Made by a program: the position numbers and the translations under genes
Notes under the pieces: model-generated
Database searches by the model: none
The model's input: only the letters and a program-made list of their open reading frames with translations
Told to the model about the DNA's origin: nothing
Part shown: positions 47,779 to 57,699 of the stretch, in pieces
Position numbering within the stretch: position 1 is the stretch's first letter
How the letters are laid out: the number at the start of each line of letters is the position of its first letter
DNA from: Actinoplanes sp. SE50/110
GTDB taxonomy: Bacteria > Actinomycetota > Actinomycetes > Mycobacteriales > Micromonosporaceae
DNA length: 64,000 bases
Direction: 5' to 3'
Assembly (NCBI RefSeq): GCF_900119315.1
Contig: NZ_LT827010.1
Span: forward strand, 3,381,001 to 3,445,000

Positions 47779-47829
47779 GCTTGCCCGCGCGCGCCGCTTG
47801 CCCGCCCGCTGCTTGCCCGCGCGCGCCGC
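47779..47829. repeat. Short direct repeats before the ligA stop
   Basis: GCTTGCCCGCGCGCGCCGC occurs at 47779-47797 and 47811-47829, with a partial copy between them. It is just downstream of ligA. Function unknown. Confidence 0.6.
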
Positions 47830-47842
47830 CGGTCGTCGCGGA

Positions 47843-49951
47843 TCAGTAGTCGTCGAGCGCCGGCGCCTCCCCGGCGTCGTGCGCGGCGAGCAGCGCCGCG
47901 AACCGGTCCGACGCCATGATCCGGACCCCCAGCTCCTCAGCTTTCGCCGCTTTCGACCCGGCGCCGTCACCGACCACCACCAGGTCGGTCCGTTTCGACA
48001 CCGACCCGGACGACTTGCCGCCGAGGCGTTCCACCGCCTCGTTGCCCTCGTTGCGGGTCAGGCCCGGCACCGATCCGGTCACCACCACCGTCATCGGCGT
48101 GCCGTCCTCCTTCTGCAACGGCAGCCCGGTCTCTGCCGTCGCCACCACCCGCTCGTGGTAGGGCGTCACTCCCGGCTCGCTCATCGTGATCCCGCGCTCG
48201 GTGAGCTTGGCGATGACCGGCGCCAGGTCGGCCAGCTCGGCCGCGATGGTGGCGGCACGTTCCGGCCCGACCGCCGCCACCTCCTGCAGCTGGTCGACGG
48301 TCGCCGCGCAGAGCGCCTCCATGGTGCCGAAGTGCCGGGCCAGCCGGCGCGACATCGACCGCCCGGTCATCCGCACGCCGAGGCCGGTCAGCACCCGGGA
48401 CAGCGGCTGCTGTTTGGAGGCCTGGATGTTGGCGACCAGTTTCGCCGCCGAGGTGCGGCCGAGGCGCTCGAGCCGGGCGAGCGTGTCGGCGTCCAGGTCG
48501 TACAGATCGGCCGGGTCGGTGACCAGGCCGGCCGTGACCAGCGCGCGGATCACCTTGTCGCCGAGACCCTCGATGTCCATCGAGTCGCGGGCCGCGAAGT
48601 ACGCCAGGGACTCGGTGGCGCCGCACGCCCGGCCCTGCACGCATCGCCAGCGTTTCTGCGACCGGTCGATGTCGCCGCCGCAGCGCGGGCAGTGCTCCGG
48701 CGCGGCGAACGGCTCGGCGCCCTCGGGCCGCTCGTCGAGTTTGGCCCCGGTGATCTCCGGGATCACCTCGCCGGCCCGCCGGACGAAGACCGTGTCGCCG
48801 ACCCGCACGTCGCGCCGCACCAGGTCGCCGAAGTTGTGCAGGGTGGCCGAGGTGACCACCACGCCGCCGACCTGGACCGGCTCGATCACCGCGACCGGGG
48901 TGATCAGCCCGGTCCGGCCGACCTGCACCTCGATCGCGGTGAGCCGGCTGGTGCGGGTGTCGGCCGGGAACTTGTAGGCGATCGCCCAGCGCGGCGCCCG
49001 GCTGGACGACCCGGCGGCGTCCCGGTCGGCGGGGGAGTCGGCCTTGACGACCACGCCGTCGATGTCGAAGCCGAGTTTGTCGCGGAGCGCGCCGAGGCGG
49101 CTGATCGCCGCGACCAGCTCGTCGGCGGTGGCGCAGACCGCCATGCCGGCCGCCGAGCCACCGGTCGTGGCCACCCCGAGCTCGGCGATCGCCGCCATCG
49201 CCGCGCTGTGCGTGAGGCCCTCGCCGCCGGGCAGGTCGTGCACCGCGTACGCTAGGAAGGAGAGTGGCGCGACGTACGCCCGGTCCTGCGCGCGCAGCGT
49301 GCCGGCCGCCGCGTTGCGCGGGTTGGCGAACGGTGCGCCGCCGTGCCCGGTACGCAGTTCGTTGGCCCGGGTGAAGTCCTCATCGGTCATGAACACCTCG
49401 CCGCGCACCTCGACGGTGACCGGCCGGGTCAGCTCGGCCGGCAGGCCGGCGACCGTCCGGGCCTGGGCGGTGACGTCCTCCCCGGCCCGCCCGTCGCCGC
49501 GGGTGGCGACCTGGACCAGCCGGCCGTCGGTGTAGCGGGCGGCGATCGCCATGCCGTCGATCTTCGGCTCCACGGTGTAGCCGGCGGCGGGCCGGCCGAG
49601 GACCCGGTCCAGCCGGGCCGCCCAGGCGAGCAGCTCGTCGGGGTCGAAGACGTTGGCCAGGCTCAGCATCGGGGTGCTGTGCTGCACGTCGCCGGTGACG
49701 CCGCCGCCGGCGCCGACCGTGTCGCTGGGCGACTCGGCGACCGTCCACCCGGGTCGCGCGGCCTCGGTGGCGGTGACCCGGGCCAGCAGCGCGTCGTAGG
49801 TGGCGTCGTCCATGGCCAGGTCGGTGCCCGCGTAGTAGGCCGCGGCGGCCGCCCGGATCCGCTCGATCGCCGCGCGGTAGTCCGCGGCGGTGTCGAACGG
49901 CTCGGCGTGCGCCGCGTCGACGACGGGGGCGATCTCGGGCTCGGTAGGCAT
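47843..49951 (-). CDS. ligA: NAD-dependent DNA ligase
   Basis: The 702-residue protein has the full LigA layout. An Ia domain (DYRAAIERIRAAAAAYYAG) is followed by HSTPMLSLANVF, the adenylated Lys130 in EPKIDG, and DIDGVVVKAD. A four-Cys zinc finger (CPRCGG...CVQGRAC), helix-hairpin-helix repeats, and a C-terminal BRCT domain (VVVTGSVPGLTRNE) complete it. It seals nicks in DNA using NAD. The length is slightly above the usual 660-690. Actinomycetes sometimes carry two LigA genes, and the surrounding accessory genes make a paralogue possible; that cannot be judged from one window. The ATG at 49951 is chosen; the frame further upstream is intergenic. Confidence 0.95.
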   Translation of the reverse strand: MPTEPEIAPVVDAAHAEPFDTAADYRAAIERIRAAAAAYYAGTDLAMDDATYDALLARVTATEAARPGWTVAESPSDTVGAGGGVTGDVQHSTPMLSLANVFDPDELLAWAARLDRVLGRPAAGYTVEPKIDGMAIAARYTDGRLVQVATRGDGRAGEDVTAQARTVAGLPAELTRPVTVEVRGEVFMTDEDFTRANELRTGHGGAPFANPRNAAAGTLRAQDRAYVAPLSFLAYAVHDLPGGEGLTHSAAMAAIAELGVATTGGSAAGMAVCATADELVAAISRLGALRDKLGFDIDGVVVKADSPADRDAAGSSSRAPRWAIAYKFPADTRTSRLTAIEVQVGRTGLITPVAVIEPVQVGGVVVTSATLHNFGDLVRRDVRVGDTVFVRRAGEVIPEITGAKLDERPEGAEPFAAPEHCPRCGGDIDRSQKRWRCVQGRACGATESLAYFAARDSMDIEGLGDKVIRALVTAGLVTDPADLYDLDADTLARLERLGRTSAAKLVANIQASKQQPLSRVLTGLGVRMTGRSMSRRLARHFGTMEALCAATVDQLQEVAAVGPERAATIAAELADLAPVIAKLTERGITMSEPGVTPYHERVVATAETGLPLQKEDGTPMTVVVTGSVPGLTRNEGNEAVERLGGKSSGSVSKRTDLVVVGDGAGSKAAKAEELGVRIMASDRFAALLAAHDAGEAPALDDY

Positions 49952-50129
49952 CAGGCACTCGTTTCGTCGGGCTCTCGTGACAGTGACCTTGATACTGGAG
50001 GGGTACGACAAAACCGGGACCGCCACCGACGTCCGGACCGACCCGATCGTCGGCCACGAACAGGGCCGGATGGTCGTCGTGACGCGTCCGCGAGACGCCG
50101 TCCGGGCCGGGCCGATGCTCGGCCGGACC

Positions 50130-50154
50130 GTTTGCCGGGGTTCATGCGGGGTAT
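50130..50154 (+). promoter_or_regulatory. General-stress-type promoter for the catalase
   Basis: GTTT at 50130-50133 and GGGTAT at 50149-50154 are separated by 15 bases. This matches the SigB/SigF-group consensus of actinobacteria (GTTT, 14-16 bases, GGGTA). The catalase ATG lies 41 bases downstream, a normal leader length. HPII-type catalases are typical general-stress targets. Confidence 0.6.
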
Positions 50155-50195
50155 CCGCCATCCGATCACATACCCTTATCGAGGAGTTTGTCCGG

Positions 50196-52442
50196 ATGGA
50201 AGCGCGTAGTCCCGCCGAAGTGATCAAGGATGCCGTCACCGCGGTGACCAGCGAGAAGAAGCCGGATGTGCCGGGCGCCCCGGGCAGCGGCACGCCCACG
50301 GTCGAGGAGCCGGCCACGCCGCGGGAGCCCCTCCCGCCCAAACCCGAGCAGGGCCAGCCGGACACCCGCACCCCGACCGGCGCGCCCACCGGTGCGCCGC
50401 CGACGGCGTACGGCCAGCAGGGTCCTTATCTGACCACCGCGCAGGGTGCCCGCCTGCGGGACACCGACCACTCGTTGAAGGCCGGGCCCCGCGGACCCAT
50501 TCTGCTGCAGGACCACCACTTCCGCGAGAAGATCACGCATTTCGACCACGAGCGGATCCCGGAGCGGGTGGTGCACGCGCGGGGCGCCGGCGCGCACGGC
50601 GTGTTCACCAGTTACGGCACCGCGGCGGCGCTCACCCAGGCCGGCTTCCTGAAGGAGAAGGGCAAGCAGACCGACGTCTTCGTGCGGTTCTCCACGGTGC
50701 TCGGCTCGCGCGGCTCGGCCGACACGGTGCGCGACACCCGCGGATTCGCCACCAAGTTCTACACCGACGAGGGCACCTTCGACCTGGTCGGCAACAACAT
50801 GCCGGTGTTCTTCATCCAGGACGCGATCAAGTTCCCGGACATCGTGCACGCCGCCAAGTGGCACCCGGACCGGGAGATCCCGCAGGCGCAGAGCGCGCAC
50901 GACACGTTCTGGGACTTCGTCTCGCTGCACACCGAGGCACAGCACCACACCATGTGGAACATGTCCGACCGGGGCATTCCGCGGTCGTACCGGACGATGG
51001 AGGGTTTCGGCGTCCACACGTTCCGCCTGGTGAACGACGCCGGCGAGACCGTGCTGGTGAAGTTCCACTGGAAACCCAAGCTGGGCGTGCACTCGCTGGT
51101 CTGGGAGGAGGCGCAGATCACCAACGGCGTCGACCCGGACTTCCACCGCCGCGACCTGTACGACTCGATCGAGGCCGGCGCCTACCCGGAGTGGGAGCTG
51201 GGCCTGCAGGTCTTCCCGGACAATCCGGAGGAGACGTTCGCCGGGATCGATCTGCTCGACCCGACGAAGATCGTGCCGGAGGAGCTGGCCCCGGTGCAGC
51301 CGGTCGGCAAGCTGGTCCTCAACCGCACGCCCACCAACTTCCACGCCGAGGTCGAGCAGGTCGCCTTCCACCTGGGCAACCTGGTGCCGGGCATCGACGT
51401 GACCAACGACCCGCTGCTGCAGGGCCGGCTCTTCTCCTACCTGGACACGCAGCTGACCCGGCTGGCCGGGCCGAACTTCCACCAGATCCCGATCAACGCG
51501 CCGCACGCCCCGGTCAACGACATGCTGCGGGACGGCTTCCACCAGCACGCGGTGCACGCGGGCGTGGCACCCTACCGCCCCAACTCGCTGGACGGCGGCA
51601 ACCCGTTCACCACCACCGAGGGCAGCTTCGTCGATGTGCCCGTGGTGGTCACCGAGGCGCCCAAGATCCGCGACCTGCCGGTGTCGTTCAAGGACCACTA
51701 CACCCAGGTGCGGCTGTTCTGGCAGAGCATGACGCCGGTCGAGCGTGAGCACATCATCCGGGCCTACACCTTCGAGCTCGGCAAGTGCTACCACCAGGCG
51801 ATCAAGGAACGGCAGCTGCAGTGCCTGGCCAACATCGACCCGGTGCTCTGCGAGCAGGTCGCGCTCGGCCTGGGGCTGCCCGCCCCGGCGCCGTCGATCG
51901 ACCTGCCCGAGGTCACGCCGAGCGCCGCGCTGTCCCAGATCGGTCAGCAGTGGCCGGCCGACGGGCGGATCGTCGGCATCGTGGTCGACGAGACCGGCGG
52001 CGACGCCGCGGTGGCCGAGATCCGCGAGGCGATCGCCGCCGCCGGCATGGTCCCGCTGATCATCGCTCCGCACGGCGGCAAGGTCGGCGGATTGACGGTG
52101 CAGCGGACCTTCGCCACCGCGCGGTCCATCGAGTACGACGCGGTGCTGGTGGCGGCCGCCCCGGTCCCGGCGCCGGACGCGGTGCCGGCCCGCGACGAGA
52201 AGGCCGGCGCGCCGCGCACCGCGGCCGTCGACCCGCGGGTGAACATGCTGGTCGACGAGGCGTGGCGGCACGCCAAGGCGATCGGCGGCTGGGGCACCGG
52301 CGCCGACCTGCTGCGCCGAACCGGCCTGGCCGACACGCCGGGCGTGGTGGTCGGCGACTCGGCCACCGAGGTGCTGACCGCGCTGCAGCAGCTGATGGCC
52401 AACCACCGTGTGTGGGAACGCTTCCCGGCCACGGTGGCCTGA
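50196..52442 (+). CDS. katE: Large-subunit heme catalase, HPII type
   Basis: The 748-residue protein is the size of HPII clade-2 catalases. It has a Pro-rich N-terminal arm, the distal His in [38 protein letters not shown], the Asn of [12 protein letters not shown], and the heme-ligand Tyr in [11 protein letters not shown]-terminal DJ-1/class-I-amidotransferase-like domain from about residue 585 ([13 protein letters not shown]) is diagnostic of HPII. It degrades hydrogen peroxide. GAGGAG at 50181-50186 fixes the ATG. The stress-type promoter at 50130-50154 suggests control by an alternative sigma factor. Confidence 0.96.
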   Translation: MEARSPAEVIKDAVTAVTSEKKPDVPGAPGSGTPTVEEPATPREPLPPKPEQGQPDTRTPTGAPTGAPPTAYGQQGPYLTTAQGARLRDTDHSLKAGPRGPILLQDHHFREKITHFDHERIPERVVHARGAGAHGVFTSYGTAAALTQAGFLKEKGKQTDVFVRFSTVLGSRGSADTVRDTRGFATKFYTDEGTFDLVGNNMPVFFIQDAIKFPDIVHAAKWHPDREIPQAQSAHDTFWDFVSLHTEAQHHTMWNMSDRGIPRSYRTMEGFGVHTFRLVNDAGETVLVKFHWKPKLGVHSLVWEEAQITNGVDPDFHRRDLYDSIEAGAYPEWELGLQVFPDNPEETFAGIDLLDPTKIVPEELAPVQPVGKLVLNRTPTNFHAEVEQVAFHLGNLVPGIDVTNDPLLQGRLFSYLDTQLTRLAGPNFHQIPINAPHAPVNDMLRDGFHQHAVHAGVAPYRPNSLDGGNPFTTTEGSFVDVPVVVTEAPKIRDLPVSFKDHYTQVRLFWQSMTPVEREHIIRAYTFELGKCYHQAIKERQLQCLANIDPVLCEQVALGLGLPAPAPSIDLPEVTPSAALSQIGQQWPADGRIVGIVVDETGGDAAVAEIREAIAAAGMVPLIIAPHGGKVGGLTVQRTFATARSIEYDAVLVAAAPVPAPDAVPARDEKAGAPRTAAVDPRVNMLVDEAWRHAKAIGGWGTGADLLRRTGLADTPGVVVGDSATEVLTALQQLMANHRVWERFPATVA

Positions 52443-52450
52443 CCTCTCAC

Positions 52451-52485
52451 GGACCGCGCGGCCCCAGGGTCGCGCGGTCCCTTTT
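52451..52485 (+). terminator. Intrinsic terminator after katE
   Basis: A perfect 10-bp stem (52451-52460 with 52471-52480) is followed by CTTTT. It begins 8 bases after the catalase stop. Confidence 0.85.
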
Positions 52486-52721
52486 CAAGATTAACTAGCT
52501 GGCGTACGACCCACCGCCGCGCCGCCACGACCAGACCGAGCGCCCCCATCGCGGCCGCGACCGGGACCTTCGGCGACCGAGCGCCGCCCCCGGCACCACC
52601 AGGACTGCCCACGGTGAGCGGAGTGGCCGGCATCGATTCGTACGTCCGGTCGGTCGTCACCCTGGCCGCCCGGCTGTGGCCTTGCGGCCGGTGGCGGCGG
52701 CGGGCGGTAGTGAACTTCCGG

Positions 52722-53747
52722 CTAGCGCTTGCGGCGGCGGGCGGCGGCGATGGCGGCGGCGAGGCAGAGGGCGGTGGCGGCGATGAGGAGGAGGACCAGG
52801 GGGAGGCGGGAGGAGGAGCTCTTCGGTGTTGCCCGGACCGCTTCGGCGGCGGCGGGTGGGACGGCGGCGGACGGGGCCGCCTGGTCGGCTGTTGACGACG
52901 CGGGGGAGCGGGGTGTGGCGGGAGTGTCGGGCAGCGGGTGTCTGAGGATGGGCGGTTTCGCACCCTCGGAGACGGTGAGCAGGGCGGTGCCGTCGGTGGT
53001 GTAGGCGACCGATTCGCCCTGTGGCTCGTCCGGGAGCGGAATCTGCCGGGGTGTGCCGGAGACCAGGGCTTTGACGACGTCGCCGCCGGGAACGTCGTAT
53101 TCGAAGGCGTCGGCGTAGGTGCGCAGCACCACCCGGGAGCCGTCCGGGCTGGTCGCCGCGCCGGTGATCAGCAGGCGGCCGGCCAGGGAGAACGGGTTGC
53201 TGGTCGAGGTGAACGGCACCGAGACGTCACCGGCCCGCTTCAGCCGGGTGGTGCCGGTGGCGCGCAGACCGCCGTCCGGGACGTAGATCCCGGCCGCTCC
53301 GGGCTCCTTGGTCACCACGATCGGGCTGCCCTCGGCCGTGATCAGCAGAGCTTCCGCGTCGTGGGCGCCGTCCGGGTAGGACATCCGCAGCAGTTGCGGC
53401 TTCGACGAGCCGGGGGTCAGCCGCCACAGGGCGATCGTGTCCCGGGAACGGCCGTTGTCGCCGATGTCCGCGACCCACAGGATGCCGTCCCGGCCCAGTT
53501 GCAGATCCTCGGTGTCCCGCGGACGGGACGGATAGGACACCGCCCGGGCCACCGAGCAGTCCTTCCGCAGGTAGAAAATCCTGCGGTGCGACGCCTCATC
53601 CGACCCGTCGTTCACCACGACATACCCGTCGGCGGTCGTGACCAGCCCCGACAGCTCGTCCATCCGCTTGTCGGCGATCCTGCAGACCGGCGCCGCATTC
53701 ACCGCGGCCACAAGCAACGGGGCGAGCAGCATGCCCCATTCGACCAT
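52722..53747 (-). CDS. Exported beta-propeller protein with C-terminal membrane anchor
   Basis: The 341-residue protein has a short signal peptide (MLLAPLLVAAVNAAPVC), a propeller-like body (ELSGLVTTADGYVVVNDGSD, DTEDLQLGRDGILWVADIGDN, GESVAYTTDGTALLTVSEG), an Ala/Pro/Ser stalk (about 275-312), and a C-terminal helix with an RRRKR stop-transfer tail. Similar actinobacterial proteins are annotated only as hypothetical or esterase-like-repeat proteins. It probably stays outside the membrane, tethered. No enzymatic motif was seen. It is monocistronic between katE and the GNAT gene. Confidence 0.7.
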   Translation of the reverse strand: MVEWGMLLAPLLVAAVNAAPVCRIADKRMDELSGLVTTADGYVVVNDGSDEASHRRIFYLRKDCSVARAVSYPSRPRDTEDLQLGRDGILWVADIGDNGRSRDTIALWRLTPGSSKPQLLRMSYPDGAHDAEALLITAEGSPIVVTKEPGAAGIYVPDGGLRATGTTRLKRAGDVSVPFTSTSNPFSLAGRLLITGAATSPDGSRVVLRTYADAFEYDVPGGDVVKALVSGTPRQIPLPDEPQGESVAYTTDGTALLTVSEGAKPPILRHPLPDTPATPRSPASSTADQAAPSAAVPPAAAEAVRATPKSSSSRLPLVLLLIAATALCLAAAIAAARRRKR

Positions 53748-53900
53748 GCCCGCGCCACACCCCCCACCACCCGGCCCTCGAAACCCGGCTCACTGCTGCT
53801 CATCGCGCACCTCGGCACCCGGCTGCCGCACGCGCCGGGTGTCGTCGGCTGGTGCCGGCCGAGGGTGTCGTCGGGGAATCGGCTTTTCCGGCGGTGGTGG

Positions 53901-54305
53901 TCAGAGCGGTTTGGTGCAGAGGACGTCCGGGGCGGGCAGGTAGCCGAGGTCCTGCCAGAAACGCAGACCGGCCTCGTTGTCGGGCAGGACCAGCAGGTTG
54001 ATCCGTGGGCAGTCCAGGGCGCGGAAGCGGGACTCCAGTTCGCGGACCAGGGCGGTGGCGATTCCCCGGCGGCGGTGGTCCGGGTGGACCGCGAGGCGGA
54101 AGATCCAGCCGCGGCGGCCGTCCCAGGTGCCCAGCACGGCGCCGGTCAGTTCCGGGCCGTCGGTGGCGACCAGGAACAGGTCCGGGTCGCGGGTCAGTTT
54201 CCGCGTCAGCTCGTCGCGGGACAGCACGCCCGCCCCGGCCGCCGCCCACACCGCGGCGACCGGCTCGTAGTCGGCCCCCTCGAACGAGCGGATGTCGCCG
54301 GTCAC
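53901..54305 (-). CDS. GNAT-family N-acetyltransferase
   Basis: The 134-residue protein has the GNAT acetyl-CoA motif RLAVHPDHRRRGIATALVRELE near residue 70 and the following strand INLLVLPDNEAGLRFWQDLGY. The length is typical of a single-domain GNAT, such as RimI-like or small-molecule acetylases. Its GTG at 54305 overlaps the stop of the upstream FAD/Fe-S oxidoreductase, so the two are co-translated. The acceptor is unknown. Confidence 0.88.
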   Translation of the reverse strand: MTGDIRSFEGADYEPVAAVWAAAGAGVLSRDELTRKLTRDPDLFLVATDGPELTGAVLGTWDGRRGWIFRLAVHPDHRRRGIATALVRELESRFRALDCPRINLLVLPDNEAGLRFWQDLGYLPAPDVLCTKPL

Positions 54306-57298
54306 TCCTCGTCCCCAAGGCGAGCTTCGTGGCCCGGGGCGGAGGCGCCCGAGGCGGAGGCGCCCGGAGCGGAGGCACCCGAGGCGGAGGCGCCCGGAGC
54401 GGAGGCACCCGGAGCGGGGGCGCCCGGAGCGGAGTCACCCGCGCCGGCAAGGCCGGTGCCGGAGTCGCCGGTGGTGGCAGCGGAGCGGTTGGCGGGGAGC
54501 GCGTCGGCGAGCAACTGGACCAGGTGGAGGCCGGAGACCTTGGCCAGGTCGTCCGCCTGGGTGCGGCAGGAGAAGCCGTCGGCCAGGAAGATGTCGCCCT
54601 CCTCGGCCGCGGCCAGGGCGGGCAGCAGCTGCTGTTCGGCGACGGCGACGGAGACCTCGTAGTGGCCGCGTTCGACGCCGAAGTTGCCGGCCAGGCCGCA
54701 GCATCCGCCCAGGCGTTTGACCGTGGCGCCGGCCCTCTTCAGGAGTTTGGCGTCGGCTTCCCAGCCCATCACGGCGTGGTGGTGGCAGTGCGGCTGGGCG
54801 ATGACCCGGACCCCGGCCAGCGAGGGCGGGGTCCAGCCGGGGGTGGCGGCCAGCAGCTCGGCGACCGTCCGGGTGGCAGCGGCGACCTCCTTCGCGGCCT
54901 CGGTGTCGACGAGTTCGACGGCGTCCTGACGCAGGACGCCGGTGCAGGAGGGCTCCAGGCCGACGATCGGGATGCCCTGTTTGACGGCCTGGTGCAGTTC
55001 GTGGACGGTGGCGCCGAGGATGCGGCGGGCGGCGTCCAGCTGGCCGGTGGTGATCCAGGTCAGGCCGCAGCATGCTGTGCGGCTGGTCACCCGTGGGGCG
55101 TAGCCGGCGTCGGTGAGCAGGTCGACGGCGGCCCGGGCGATGTCCGGGGCGAAGTGGTCGGTGAAGCTGTCGACGAACAGGATGACCGGCTTGCCGGTCT
55201 GGACGCCGCGGAAGGAGGAGCGGAACGTGCGGTCCGCGAAGGTGGGGATGGAGCGCCGGGCGTCGACGCCGGCGACGTACAGCGCGAGGCGCCGGATGCC
55301 GGGCAGGTTGGTCATCAGGTTGGCCAGGGCCGGCACCCTGGAGGCGAGCCGGGACCAGCGCGGCAGCCAGCCCAGCGAGTAGTGCGAGCGCGGGCGGGCG
55401 CGGCCCCGGTAGCTCTGGTGCAGAACCTCCGACTTGTAGGCCGCCATGTCGATGCCGGTGGGGCAGTCCGACGCGCAGCCCTTGCAGGACAGGCAGAGGT
55501 CGAGGGCGTCGTGGACGGCCTCGGCCCGCCAGTCGGGGGCGAGATCGCCGTCGAGCATCTCCTGCAGCACCCGGGCGCGGCCGCGGGTGGAGTCCTTCTC
55601 GTTTCTGGTGGCCAGGAACGACGGGCACATCACGCCGCCGAGGACCGTGGTGTCGACCCGGCACTTGCCGACCCCGGTGCACCGGTGCACGGCCTGGTTG
55701 AAGTCGCCGCCGTCGGCGTGGTACGCCAGCGCCAGTTTCGTGGTGACCGGCCGGGCCTGCGACACCCGGATGTTCGCGTCGACCGGGTCGGGGTCGACCA
55801 GGTTGCCCGGGTTCAGCAGGTTGTCCGGGTCGAAGGTGTGCTTGATCCGCCGGAACAGGTCCAGCGCGGCGGGCGAGTACATCCGGCTGAGCAGTTCGCT
55901 GCGGGCCCGGCCGTCGCCGTGCTCGCCGGAGAGTGACCCGCCGTAGCTCACCACCAGGTCGGCCGCGTCCTCCAGGAACGCGCGGAATCTCCCCGGTCCG
56001 CCCGGCTTGTCGAGCGGGAAGTCGAGCCGGACGTGCACGCAGCCGTCGCCGAGGTGGCCGTACGGCATGGCGTGCAGGCCGTGCCGCGCGGTCAGCGCGT
56101 CGAAGTCGCGCAGATATGCCCCGATTCTCGCGGGCGGGACCGCCGCGTCCTCCCACCCGGCGTGCGCCGGCAGCCCGCCGGGAGCGCGCCCGGCCAGGCC
56201 GGCGCCGTCCTCGCGGATCTTCCACAGCGGGGCGGCCTGCGCGGTGTCCTCGACGATCAGCGAATCGACCGCCTGGGCGGCCTTGACCAGCCCGGCCACC
56301 CGCTCGCGGACCTCGTCGAGGTCGTCGCCGGCGATCTCCACCATCAGCCAGGCGGCGCCGCCGGGCAGCGGGGGCACCGCGTCCGGCCCGCGGCGGCTGC
56401 GGACCACGTCGCAGATCCGGTGGTCGAGCCCCTCGCACGCGGTGGGCTTGAACTCCAGGATGGCCGGGATGACGTCACCGGCGGTGCCGAAGTCGGGGTA
56501 GCCGAGCACCACCAGGGTGCGGTGCACCGGGTCGGCGACCAGCCGCACGGTGGCCTCGGTCACCACCGCGAGGGTGCCCTCGCTGCCGACCAGGAACTCG
56601 GTGAGGTTGAACCCGTTCTCCGGGAGCAGGTGCTCGACCGCGTAACCGGAGACCTGCCGTCCGAAGGTGCCGAACTCGGTGCGGCCGACCGCGAGGTGGG
56701 CGCCGATCAGGTCCTTGAGGGCGGCGACCGTCTTGTCGGCGCCGGTGGTGACCGGGCCGGTGACCAGCTGCTCGCCGTCGATCGTCAGAGCCTTCAGGGC
56801 CAGGACGTTGTCCGACGTACGGCCGTAGCCCAAGGTCCGTGACCCGCACGAATTGTTGCCGATCATGCCGCCGATCGTGCAGCGGGTGTGGGTCGACGGG
56901 TCCGGCCCGAACCGCAGGCCGAACGGTTTCGCCGCGGCCTGCAGGGTGGCCTGCACCGTGCCGGCCTGCACCCGGGCCCACCGGCCGTCCCCGTCGACCT
57001 CGAGCACCCGGTTCAGGTGCCGGCTGAAGTCGAGGATCACCCCGGGGCCGATCGCGTTGCCGGCCACCGACGTCCCGGCGCCCCGGGCGGTGATCGGGAC
57101 GCCCCGCTCGCGGCACACCCGCAGGGTCGCCGCCACGTCCTCGTCGTGGCGGGGCCGGACGATCGCCCGCGGGACCACCCGGTACAGCGAGGCGTCGCTG
57201 GCGTACGCCGAGCGGTGGGCCGGGTCGGTCAGCACATCGGTGACGCCGGCCTGGTTCAGGCTCCGGACGAGGTCGGTGGAGAGTGCGGCGGTTGTCAC
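54302..57298 (-). CDS. Fused FAD-binding (GlcD-like) and 4Fe-4S/CCG-domain oxidoreductase
   Basis: The 998-residue protein joins a FAD_binding_4 domain (ITARGAGTSVAGNAIGPGVILDF near residue 70), an FAD-oxidase C-terminal domain to about residue 530, an Fe-S region (CTGVGKC near 538 and CLSCKGCASDCP near 600), and two CCG motifs (ACCGLTW near 740, GGCCGLAGNFG near 862). This is the single-chain form of the glycolate/D-lactate dehydrogenase GlcD plus GlcF unit, probably passing electrons from a 2-hydroxy acid to the quinone pool. Residues about 952-987 are an Ala/Pro/Gly/Ser repeat not typical of the family. The GTG at 57298 is chosen because upstream frame is non-coding in character. It overlaps the GNAT gene. 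Confidence 0.9.
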   Translation of the reverse strand: MTTAALSTDLVRSLNQAGVTDVLTDPAHRSAYASDASLYRVVPRAIVRPRHDEDVAATLRVCRERGVPITARGAGTSVAGNAIGPGVILDFSRHLNRVLEVDGDGRWARVQAGTVQATLQAAAKPFGLRFGPDPSTHTRCTIGGMIGNNSCGSRTLGYGRTSDNVLALKALTIDGEQLVTGPVTTGADKTVAALKDLIGAHLAVGRTEFGTFGRQVSGYAVEHLLPENGFNLTEFLVGSEGTLAVVTEATVRLVADPVHRTLVVLGYPDFGTAGDVIPAILEFKPTACEGLDHRICDVVRSRRGPDAVPPLPGGAAWLMVEIAGDDLDEVRERVAGLVKAAQAVDSLIVEDTAQAAPLWKIREDGAGLAGRAPGGLPAHAGWEDAAVPPARIGAYLRDFDALTARHGLHAMPYGHLGDGCVHVRLDFPLDKPGGPGRFRAFLEDAADLVVSYGGSLSGEHGDGRARSELLSRMYSPAALDLFRRIKHTFDPDNLLNPGNLVDPDPVDANIRVSQARPVTTKLALAYHADGGDFNQAVHRCTGVGKCRVDTTVLGGVMCPSFLATRNEKDSTRGRARVLQEMLDGDLAPDWRAEAVHDALDLCLSCKGCASDCPTGIDMAAYKSEVLHQSYRGRARPRSHYSLGWLPRWSRLASRVPALANLMTNLPGIRRLALYVAGVDARRSIPTFADRTFRSSFRGVQTGKPVILFVDSFTDHFAPDIARAAVDLLTDAGYAPRVTSRTACCGLTWITTGQLDAARRILGATVHELHQAVKQGIPIVGLEPSCTGVLRQDAVELVDTEAAKEVAAATRTVAELLAATPGWTPPSLAGVRVIAQPHCHHHAVMGWEADAKLLKRAGATVKRLGGCCGLAGNFGVERGHYEVSVAVAEQQLLPALAAAEEGDIFLADGFSCRTQADDLAKVSGLHLVQLLADALPANRSAATTGDSGTGLAGAGDSAPGAPAPGASAPGASASGASAPGASASGASAPGHEARLGDEE
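54338..54442. repeat. 15-bp in-frame tandem repeat in the oxidoreductase C-terminus
   Basis: Seven 15-base units, each a variant of GGCGGAGGCGCCCGG, run through the end of the FAD/Fe-S gene. They encode five-residue units such as GASAP and GASAS. The unit is in frame, so copy-number change alters only tail length. Confidence 0.85.
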
Positions 57299-57699
57299 GG
57301 TGTCAGGGCAATCTGTCGGCGGGCTGGTCGCTCGAACACTACCGACCCGCCGGTCCGCCCCGGCGGCCGCTTCCCGCAGCTCGGGAACCGGGTGCACCGG
57401 CCGCCCCGGGGAACGGGTCCGGAGCGGGCGGCGGTGGCGGTCACGCACCGCAGTCGGGCACCGCCGGATTGCCGACACCGGACGTCCGTCCATCGGGTGA
57501 TCCGCGTTCCGTGCGAACACCGTGGCAGAGCGCGATTCCGGCTGGCCCACCCCCTTGTCGCGAGACTACCGCAGCGCAACCCGGGACAGGCGCGGGAATG
57601 CCAACTTCGCGTACGGAAGGTGACCGACCCTCGATTGCCCGGCCCGACTCGGGCATCCTGACATCAAGGCAGCGGCCGTCGGCGCGGAGCGGAGGTGTG
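57299..57699. promoter_or_regulatory. Divergent region between oxidoreductase and STAND operon
   Basis: This 401-bp gap separates head-to-head genes. An open frame runs through it on the plus strand but its residues are low-complexity and unlike a domain. No gene or clear promoter box was identified. Confidence 0.4.

Noticed and set aside
49890..50195. N-terminal extension of the catalase frame upstream of 50196
   Set aside because: The extension overlaps the ligA start and includes the promoter-like boxes. The ATG at 50196 has a strong ribosome site and the expected family N-terminus.
52486..52721. A small membrane-protein gene between katE and the propeller gene on the minus strand
   Set aside because: The frame has a hydrophobic patch but no start with a ribosome site and no stop within the gap. 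Not enough support.
57299..57699. Plus-strand coding extension of the first STAND gene upstream to 57283
   Set aside because: The residues are low-complexity and the frame runs opposite the oxidoreductase start. The membrane helices begin only after 57700.
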